Assembly: GCF_013260645.1 (NCBI RefSeq)
Contig: NZ_CP053921.1
Location: 682,001-746,000, forward strand
Direction: 5' to 3'
DNA length: 64,000 nucleotides
Source of the DNA: Erythrobacter mangrovi
Lineage (GTDB): Bacteria > Pseudomonadota > Alphaproteobacteria > Sphingomonadales > Sphingomonadaceae
Shown: positions 58,062 through 64,000 of the stretch, one piece after another
Layout: the number at the start of each line of letters is the position of its first letter
How positions within the stretch are numbered: position 1 is the stretch's first letter
Notes under the pieces: generated by a model
Seen by the model: only the letters and a program-made list of their open reading frames with translations
Database searches by the model: none
Told to the model about the DNA's origin: nothing
Translations under genes and position numbers: made by a program

Positions 58062-59248
58062 TGCGACTGGAGGCGGGCAAGGGTCCCGCGTGGCAGCAGG
58101 ACCAGCGCAGAGCCGCGCCCGCTCATCCCTCCGGCGATGGTCCGCGCGTCGGCGCCATTGCCCCAGAAGGTATCGAAGCGGTTGAGCCCCTTGATCGCGC
58201 CGCCGGTATCCTGCGCGATCCACAATCCGTCAGCCTCGTTGCGGTCGAGGTCGAGGAACACCGGGGCACCGAGCGGCACGAAATTGGGATCGACCGCCAC
58301 CGATGCTTCGCGCCGCACCGGCACTTCGAGCGCACCCAGCGGCCCGTCGGTGGTCAGTTCGCGGAAGAAGATCCAACTCTTGTTGAGCCGCATCAGCTCG
58401 CGCCCCCCTTCGGGGTAGTCGTGGATGTACTGGATGATCCCCTGCATCGAGCCGGGATACTTGCCCGGCCCTTCGCCGAGCAGGCCGCGTTCGCGCATGA
58501 CCGAGCCGATGCCGACATATTCGCGACCGTTCTGCCCGGCATAGCCAATCCGCATCAGCGAACCGTCGGGCAGGCGCAGCAGGCCCGAACCCTGGATCTG
58601 GAGGAAGAAGAATTCGATCGGGTCGGCCGCCCAGGCGATCTCGAGGCCCCGGCCTTCGAGCGCCCCGTCCTCGATCTCAGCCCTCTCGAAATAGGGGACG
58701 AAATTGCCGGACGCATCATAGCGCCCCAGCGGCGGGCGACCGGTCCGCTCGCTCTCGGGCATATCGGCCGGCCAGGCGCGCACCAGGTCGTCGGGCAGGC
58801 GGTAGACGGGCACGTCGTATCCCGGCGCCCTGGTGCGGCTGCCGCGAATCTCGGGCTCGAAATAGCCGGTTGCGAAGGCCGCGCCATCGCCGACGCGGGC
58901 CGCCTCGAAATAGGTGGTGAAGAAACGTTGCGCATCGCCGATCGGCCAGCCCTGCGCCGCTTCGCAAGCCGGGCGCCAGTCCTCCGCAACGGTAAGGCCG
59001 CTGCCGTCCTTGCGGGTAAGCAGCTTGGGACAGGATTCGATGAAGGAGGACAGCGCCGTCCCGGCATCGCCGGGTGCAATGCCAAGCGAGTTCACGTCCG
59101 GCCCGCGGGTCACCCCGGCGAAGGCAGCCGACGCGACGGTGGTCGCAACCGGGGGCGTGCCGATCGAACGGGGAGGAGAAGCCTGGGGAACGACGCGCAC
59201 GCAACCGGCAAGCAGCACCATCGCCGCAAGGACCAGCCAGCCGCGCAT
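58058..59248 (-). CDS. mltA: Membrane-bound lytic murein transglycosylase A
   Basis: A 396-residue MltA. Lipobox LLAGC at about 12-16 suggests an outer-membrane lipoprotein. The catalytic domain has GYFEPEIRGSRTRAPGYDVP, FFLQIQGSGLLRLPDGSLMR and DTGGAIKGLNRFDTFWGNGA, which holds the catalytic Asp of the 3D fold. It cleaves glycan strands to 1,6-anhydromuropeptides. ATG 59248 begins the signal peptide. It lies 37 bp after the Tim44-like gene and overlaps the Smr gene. Confidence 0.93.
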   Translation of the reverse strand: MRGWLVLAAMVLLAGCVRVVPQASPPRSIGTPPVATTVASAAFAGVTRGPDVNSLGIAPGDAGTALSSFIESCPKLLTRKDGSGLTVAEDWRPACEAAQGWPIGDAQRFFTTYFEAARVGDGAAFATGYFEPEIRGSRTRAPGYDVPVYRLPDDLVRAWPADMPESERTGRPPLGRYDASGNFVPYFERAEIEDGALEGRGLEIAWAADPIEFFFLQIQGSGLLRLPDGSLMRIGYAGQNGREYVGIGSVMRERGLLGEGPGKYPGSMQGIIQYIHDYPEGGRELMRLNKSWIFFRELTTDGPLGALEVPVRREASVAVDPNFVPLGAPVFLDLDRNEADGLWIAQDTGGAIKGLNRFDTFWGNGADARTIAGGMSGRGSALVLLPRGTLARLQSQ

Positions 59249-59285
59249 ACTCCCTCCCTTGGCGTCGTTACGAAATGGCGGGCGA

Positions 59286-59939
59286 TCAGCCCTGGTCGGT
59301 CTCGTCGAGCACCCAGTCGGGCGAGCGGGCATCGATATTGCGCGAGAAAGTCCACACGTCGCGGCTTTCGATCGCATCGTCGAGCGAACCGGCCACGACA
59401 TTGCCGTCCTTGTCACGGGTGACGGCGGCGATGTCGGCGACGAACAGCACCGCGATGCGCGCGATCCGGCCATCGAGTTCGGCCGAACGCACAGTGGCGT
59501 CCTCGATTCGGATCAGGCGGTTGTCGAGCGTTTCGCCCGCTGCCTCGCGCGCGTCGATCGCGCCGGTGAAACCGGCATAGACATCGTCGTCGGTCAATTC
59601 GCGCAGCGTGGCCTTGTCACCCTTCCAGAAGGAGTCGAGAATCAGGCCATAGGCGCCCTTGGCGCCTTCGAGGAAGGCGAGCAGGTCGAAACGCGGATCG
59701 GCCGCGGCGATGGCGCGGATCCCGGCTTCGTTCGCGGGCACGCGATTGTCGGTGGAGCGCAGCGTCACCGGCTGGCGCAGCGGGGTCGGCTCCGCCATGG
59801 GCGGCTGGACCGCGTCGCCGCGATCGAAGCGATGCGCAATCGCCTCCTCCTCATGCTCCGACCGGCGACCAAGCACCGAATAGAGGCGCAGCCCGAGGAA
59901 GGCGGCGATCATGGCGAGGATGACGATTTCGGTAATCAC
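59286..59939 (-). CDS. Tim44/TimA-like membrane-associated protein
   Basis: A 217-residue protein with an N-terminal membrane helix (ITEIVILAMIAAFLGLRLYS), a charged linker and a C-terminal Tim44-like domain: FDLLAFLEGAKGAYGLILDS, FWKGDKATLRELTDDDVYAG and AVLFVADIAAVTRDKDGNVV. Mitochondrial Tim44 tethers the import motor; bacterial relatives may be membrane adaptors. GTG 59939 is the start. It is the first gene of the minus-strand set with mltA and Smr, and is divergent from secB, an order shared by related bacteria. Confidence 0.88.
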   Translation of the reverse strand: MITEIVILAMIAAFLGLRLYSVLGRRSEHEEEAIAHRFDRGDAVQPPMAEPTPLRQPVTLRSTDNRVPANEAGIRAIAAADPRFDLLAFLEGAKGAYGLILDSFWKGDKATLRELTDDDVYAGFTGAIDAREAAGETLDNRLIRIEDATVRSAELDGRIARIAVLFVADIAAVTRDKDGNVVAGSLDDAIESRDVWTFSRNIDARSPDWVLDETDQG

Positions 59940-60175
59940 AATTCGGTAGTCCGCTAGTCCCTGTCAGCACAGGAGGTTCCTTGCTGTCCTGCCCTAGATA
60001 GGGAAGAATTACAAACCGACAATGTTCCTACGATGAACGATATCGCCCATGCGACCGGCGTTTTGCCGCGCATTGCTAGGCGATGCGGCAAGTGCTAGGC
60101 GCGCGCAACCAAGCGCCCGGGGCCCGGCAAGACGGCTTCGGGTATTATCTGACCTGTTTTGAAAGATGTGCTGAC

Positions 60176-60706
60176 ATGGCCGATGAAGGCGACGTTCTGA
60201 CCAACCTCAATCTCGATCCCGCAGCCGGTGCCAATGGCGCCGATAACCAGCCTGCGGTCGGTGTCATCACGCAGTACGTGAAGGACCTGTCGGTCGAGAA
60301 CCCCAATGCCCCCGCCTGTTTCCAGTGGGCCGGGCAGCCGCAGCTCGATGTGCAGTTCAACATCGGTGCCGACGCCGTCAGCGACGAGACGCATGAAGTA
60401 ACGCTCAAGATCACCGCCAACGCCAAGGTGGATCAGGGCCAACTCTACCTCGTCGAGCTTACCTATTGCGGCCTGATCGGCATCCGCAACCTACCCGATG
60501 AGCACGCGCACGCCTTCCTCTTCGCCGAGGCGCCGCGCCTGCTGTTCCCCTTCGCCCGCCGCGTGATCGGCGATGCGACCCGCGATGCCGGTTTTCCGCC
60601 GCTGATGCTCGACCCGATCGATTTCGGTTCGCTGTATCAGCAGCAGCTCGCCGCACGCGCGGCGGAGCAAGGTACGGTCACCACAGCCCCGGGCGGCCAG
60701 GCCTGA
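60176..60706 (+). CDS. secB: Protein-export chaperone SecB
   Basis: A 176-residue SecB. After an acidic, Asp/Asn-rich start (MADEGDVLTNLNLDPAAGAN) come VGVITQYVKDLSVENPNAPA, VDQGQLYLVELTYCGLIGIR, LFAEAPRLLFPFARRVIGDA and GFPPLMLDPIDFGSLYQQQL, all family hallmarks. The tetramer holds precursors unfolded for SecA. The N-terminus is longer than in E. coli. ATG 60176 is preferred; the frame upstream has no ribosome site. murJ follows by 28 bp. Confidence 0.95.
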   Translation: MADEGDVLTNLNLDPAAGANGADNQPAVGVITQYVKDLSVENPNAPACFQWAGQPQLDVQFNIGADAVSDETHEVTLKITANAKVDQGQLYLVELTYCGLIGIRNLPDEHAHAFLFAEAPRLLFPFARRVIGDATRDAGFPPLMLDPIDFGSLYQQQLAARAAEQGTVTTAPGGQA

Positions 60707-60734
60707 CGCCGGACCATCAAGGCAGGGGCCGGCC

Positions 60735-62306
60735 ATGAGCCTGCTCAAGAATGTCGGCACGATCGGCGGACTGACCATGGTCAGTCGCCTGTTCGGCTTC
60801 ATCCGCGACATGATGCTCGCCCGCGTCCTTGGCGCGGGCGGTGTCGCCGACGCGTGGCAGCTCGCCTTCCAGCTGCCCAATATCTTCCGGCGCCTGTTTG
60901 CCGAAGGGGCCTTCGCCAGCGCCTTCGTGCCGCTGTTCAATCGACGCATGGCTGGCACGGAAGAGATTACCGAGGCGCGCAAGTTCGCCGAGGAAGTGCT
61001 CGCCTTCCTGATCCCGGTCCTGATCGTCTTCGGCGGCCTGGCGTTGATTGCCATGCCGTGGATCGCGGGTCTCTTCGCCAATGAAGGCATCGAGGCCGAT
61101 CCGGAGTTGAGGGATCTCGCCGTGCTCATGGCGCGGGTGGCCTTCCCGTACCTGGCCTTCATGAGCCTGGCGACGCTGTTCGCCGCCATCCTCAATTCGC
61201 TTGGGCGCTTTGCCGCCGCCGCCGCCGCACCGATCCTGCTTAATCTCTGCATGATCACCGCACTGGTGATCGGGATAAGCCTCGGCGAGGGGATGGAAGC
61301 GCGCCGCATGACCGGCTTCTACCTTTCGATCGCCGTCACGGTTTCCGGCTTGCTGCAATTGCTGTGGCTGTGGTGGTTCGCCCGCCGCGCGGGCTTCCGG
61401 ATGAGCTTGAAGCGGCCGCGCATCACCTATGGCGTGAAGGAACTCGGCATACTGATCCTGCCGGCAGTGTTCGGCGCGGGCGTTTACCAGATCAGCCGCT
61501 TCATCGACCTGTTCTTCCTCTCCACGCTACCCGACGGTGCCTACAGCTTCCTTGCCTATGCGGACCGCCTCAATCAGTTGCCGCTCGGCATCATCGGCAT
61601 CGCGCTGGGCACCGCGATCCTGCCCGCGCTGTCGCGCCATATCGCCAATGAGGATACGGACAGCGCGCAGCGCCTGCAGTCGAACGCGATCGAACTGGCC
61701 ATGCTGCTGACCGTCCCGGCGGCCATAGCATTGTTCGTAACCGGCAGCGCCTTCACCAGCGCTTTCTACACCGGTGGCGCCTTCACGATCGAGGATGCCA
61801 TGGCCACGGGCGCGGTGGTCAGTGCATTAGTGGTCGGACTGCCCGCCTATGTGCTGGTCAAGGTGCTGGTGCCCAATTTCTTCGCCCGCAAGGATACGCG
61901 AACGCCGGTCTTCACCGCGGCGACTTCCTTGCTGCTCAATATCGCGCTGAACTTCCTCCTCGTGCCGCGCTTCGGCGTGGTGGGTCTGGCGCTGGCAGGC
62001 TCGGCGGCGGCCTGGACCAATGCCGGGCTGCTCTACGTCATCCTGGCTCGCAAGGGTCATTTCCGCATGACCGCACGCGTGGTGAGCCGCATCGCGCGGA
62101 TCATGCTCGCTGCCATCCTGATGGGCGCCGCGCTGTGGTTCGCCATGCCCTATGGCGCCGATTGGTACACCGGCGGCGTCCTCGAACGGGTTGGCGCGAT
62201 CATCGCGTTGGTGGCGGTCGGTGCCATTACCTACTTCGCGCTCGCAGCCATGCTGGGCGTGGTGAACGGGGAGACCCTGGCCCGGCTGACCAAGCGGCAG
62301 GCTTGA
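60735..62306 (+). CDS. murJ: Lipid II flippase MurJ
   Basis: A 523-residue MurJ/MviN with about 14 membrane helices. The conserved start MSLLKNVGTIGGLTMVSRLF and GFIRDMMLARVLGAGGVADA, with Arg residues needed for lipid II transport, then FQLPNIFRRLFAEGAFASAF. It flips lipid II across the inner membrane for peptidoglycan synthesis. A likely operon with secB upstream and trpS 63 bp downstream. Confidence 0.96.
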   Translation: MSLLKNVGTIGGLTMVSRLFGFIRDMMLARVLGAGGVADAWQLAFQLPNIFRRLFAEGAFASAFVPLFNRRMAGTEEITEARKFAEEVLAFLIPVLIVFGGLALIAMPWIAGLFANEGIEADPELRDLAVLMARVAFPYLAFMSLATLFAAILNSLGRFAAAAAAPILLNLCMITALVIGISLGEGMEARRMTGFYLSIAVTVSGLLQLLWLWWFARRAGFRMSLKRPRITYGVKELGILILPAVFGAGVYQISRFIDLFFLSTLPDGAYSFLAYADRLNQLPLGIIGIALGTAILPALSRHIANEDTDSAQRLQSNAIELAMLLTVPAAIALFVTGSAFTSAFYTGGAFTIEDAMATGAVVSALVVGLPAYVLVKVLVPNFFARKDTRTPVFTAATSLLLNIALNFLLVPRFGVVGLALAGSAAAWTNAGLLYVILARKGHFRMTARVVSRIARIMLAAILMGAALWFAMPYGADWYTGGVLERVGAIIALVAVGAITYFALAAMLGVVNGETLARLTKRQA

Positions 62307-62369
62307 CTTTTCCCCGCGCGACATAGACCGGTCGCGCTTCGTTTTCTTCGCAACTGCACAAGGCCTATC

Positions 62370-63386
62370 ATGCGCGTCGTTTCCGGCATCCAGCCCACCG
62401 GCAATCTCCACCTCGGTAACTACCTTGGGGCGATCCGCAATTGGGTGCGGATGCAGGACGAGATGGCCGAAGGCAGCCAGTGCCTGTTCTTCCTGGCCGA
62501 CCTCCACGCGATCAGCCAGCCGCACAACCCGGCCGAGCTGCGCAAGGGTACGCTCGAAATGGCCGCGGCGCTGGTCGCCTGCGGTATCGATCCGCAGCGT
62601 TCGGTGCTGTTCAACCAGGCGCAGGTTCCCGCGCATGCCGAGCTGCAATGGCTGCTGAGCGGCACCGCCCGGATGGGCTGGCTCAACCGCATGACGCAGT
62701 GGAAGGACAAGGCGGGCAAGAACCGTGAAGGCCAGTCGGTCGCGCTGTTCAGCTATCCGGTGCTGCAGGCCGCCGACGTGCTGCTCTACCAGGCGACCCA
62801 CGTGCCCGTGGGCGAGGACCAGAAGCAGCACCTCGAGCTGGCTCGCGACATCGCGCAGAAGTTCAACAACGACTTCGCATCGGAGGATGCACCGGTCTTC
62901 ACCCTGCCCGAGCCGATCGTGCCGCCGCAGGCCGCGCGGATCATGAGCCTGCGCGACGGGACTGCCAAGATGAGCAAGTCGGACCCGTCCGACATGAGCC
63001 GCATCAACCTGGTCGACGATGCCGATGAGGTGATGAAGAAGGTCAAGAAGGCCAAGACCGATCCCGAACCGCTACCGAGCGAGGAAGCGGGACTGGAAGG
63101 TCGGCCCGAAGCGCTCAATTTGGTGACGATCTACGCTGCGCTGACCGACGGAACGGTAGAAGGCGTGTTGCGCGATTTCGGCGGCGAGGGTTTCGGCAAG
63201 TTCAAGCCCGCGCTGGGCGAACTGCTGGTCGAGACGCTGCGTCCGATTTCGGCGCGCTTCACCGAACTGCTCACCGACCACGAAGCGCTCGACGCGATCC
63301 TCGCGCGCGGAGCAAGCCATGCCCGCGAGATCGGCCGCCCGACGCTCGACGCGGCCTATGAGGCCCTGGGGTTGGTACGCGGCTGA
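62370..63386 (+). CDS. trpS: Tryptophanyl-tRNA synthetase
   Basis: A 338-residue class I synthetase charging tRNA-Trp in the cytosol. The HIGH-like motif is in [17 protein letters not shown] (residues 5-21) and the KMSKS motif is exact ([16 protein letters not shown]). Other hallmarks are [12 protein letters not shown] and [20 protein letters not shown]. Length matches the family. It follows murJ by 63 bp on the same strand. Confidence 0.97.
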   Translation: MRVVSGIQPTGNLHLGNYLGAIRNWVRMQDEMAEGSQCLFFLADLHAISQPHNPAELRKGTLEMAAALVACGIDPQRSVLFNQAQVPAHAELQWLLSGTARMGWLNRMTQWKDKAGKNREGQSVALFSYPVLQAADVLLYQATHVPVGEDQKQHLELARDIAQKFNNDFASEDAPVFTLPEPIVPPQAARIMSLRDGTAKMSKSDPSDMSRINLVDDADEVMKKVKKAKTDPEPLPSEEAGLEGRPEALNLVTIYAALTDGTVEGVLRDFGGEGFGKFKPALGELLVETLRPISARFTELLTDHEALDAILARGASHAREIGRPTLDAAYEALGLVRG

Positions 63387-63544
63387 ATTCGCGTCGCCAT
63401 GCGAAGCACCCATTCAATCCGGGTTCATCGACAATCCGGTAGAAAAGTGCATATTCGCTAACAGTTTGCCGAGGGGGAAGCGGTGAACTGCGCGGGCAAC
63501 CGAACTCGTGTACAACCTATATCGTCACTCGAAAGGGACTGAGT

Positions 63545-64000
63545 ATGACCGAGCGCAAAGGTTGGGGGCAGAAACTCAAGCTTGCCACCGTGCCGCTGAT
63601 CCTGGCCAGCCTCGCGGCCTGCGCGACGCCGTTCAAGGCCGATGTCTCGCGCTACCAGTCACAGCTGCCTGCGCCAGGCGCCGGTGAAAGCTATTATGTC
63701 GTGGCGGACGACCCGGCACTCGCTGGCGGACTCGAGTTCGCGCAATACGCCGATCTCGTCGAGGCCCAGATGAACCGCCTCGGCTATCCCGAGGCCGCAT
63801 CGCCCGAAGCCGCCAGCCTGCTGGTGCGGTTCGACTATGATATCGACAAGGGCCGCGAGAAGGTCCGCTCGACCGGCTTCGCCGATCCCTTCTATTCGCC
63901 CTGGTATGGGTTCAGCCGGCCCTACTATCGCTCCTATTATCGGCCGCGCTACTTTGGGCGTACCTGGGGCTACGGCTTCTACGACCCGTGGTTCGACAAC
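63545..64000 (+). CDS. DUF4136-like lipoprotein (3' end beyond the window)
   Basis: The first 152 residues are visible; the gene runs off the right edge. The signal peptide carries a lipobox (VPLILASLAAC, Cys near residue 26), so it is likely lipidated. The mature part, SRYQSQLPAPGAGESYYVVA and LEFAQYADLVEAQMNRLGYP, fits DUF4136 proteins of the cell envelope. It then becomes Tyr/Phe/Arg-rich (YSPWYGFSRPYYRSYYRPRY). A GAAAGGGA ribosome site lies upstream of the ATG. Function unknown. Confidence 0.8.
   Translation, partial: MTERKGWGQKLKLATVPLILASLAACATPFKADVSRYQSQLPAPGAGESYYVVADDPALAGGLEFAQYADLVEAQMNRLGYPEAASPEAASLLVRFDYDIDKGREKVRSTGFADPFYSPWYGFSRPYYRSYYRPRYFGRTWGYGFYDPWFDN

Overview
The window is about 64 kb of high-GC chromosome from an alphaproteobacterium, most likely Sphingomonadales of the Erythrobacteraceae type. 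This rests on base composition, on gene order (membrane cytochrome c divergent from pheA; Tim44-mltA-Smr divergent from secB; murJ-trpS), on a SigF/NrsF module of the Caulobacter kind, and on recognisable protein flavours. No database search was possible. Most genes are ordinary chromosomal housekeeping or catabolic genes. I see no rRNA operon, CRISPR array, transposase or integrase.

Layout. 1-5.0 kb: end of a DUF2236 oxygenase gene, PhnA-like and YaiI genes, a periplasmic RidA, a small HTH gene beside a phased repeat array, a secreted intradiol dioxygenase, tRNA-Phe, tRNA-Met and a ribosome hibernation factor. 5.2-7.1 kb: an alpha/beta hydrolase divergent from its LysR regulator, with lower GC. 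7.1-10 kb: TPP riboswitch, thiC, a second exported RidA and a membrane protein, all overlapping. 10-20 kb: redox and catabolic genes (PNPOx-like, VOC, BVMO, P450, GST, amidohydrolase, nitroreductase) with LysR and MarR regulators. 20.0-21.9 kb: a 1.8 kb island between two 25-bp copies of the 5' end of tRNA-Gln, carrying two unrecognised genes. 22-29 kb: ppx/gppA-rlmE, cytochrome c, pheA, isoaspartyl peptidase, GNAT and SDR genes.

29-33.2 kb is a bufferin-type RiPP locus. Two divergent exported Cys-rich precursors, BufA2 and BufA1, flank a 195-bp region holding two face-to-face promoters of the form GTAAC[C/T]-N16-CGAA. The BufA2 side carries the MNIO maturase BufB and its partner BufC. The BufA1 side carries a DoxX protein, the ECF sigma factor SigF and its membrane anti-sigma NrsF. 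The arrangement suggests one metal- or redox-responsive regulon controlling both precursors.

33-49 kb: a frameshifted membrane gene, ZntB-like transporter, ispG, oxidoreductase, aspartic protease, two L,D-transpeptidases, two EamA transporters, acnA, a ruvA-DsrE-membrane protein-ruvB operon and aroC. A second copy of the phased repeat lies between ruvA and aroC. 50-55.4 kb is a peroxide-defence cluster (ahpC, ahpF, katG). 55.4-64 kb: cyclase/LysR pair, Smr, mltA, Tim44-like, secB, murJ, trpS and a truncated DUF4136 lipoprotein.

The least explained items are (i) a roughly 202-bp element found twice, made of eight G-T-S-A-C boxes about 21 bp apart plus a TGGAACA-nn-TGGAACA-like tail, lying 70-80 bp upstream of unrelated start codons; (ii) the tRNA-Gln mini-island; (iii) the two-precursor bufferin locus with its divergent SigF-type promoters.
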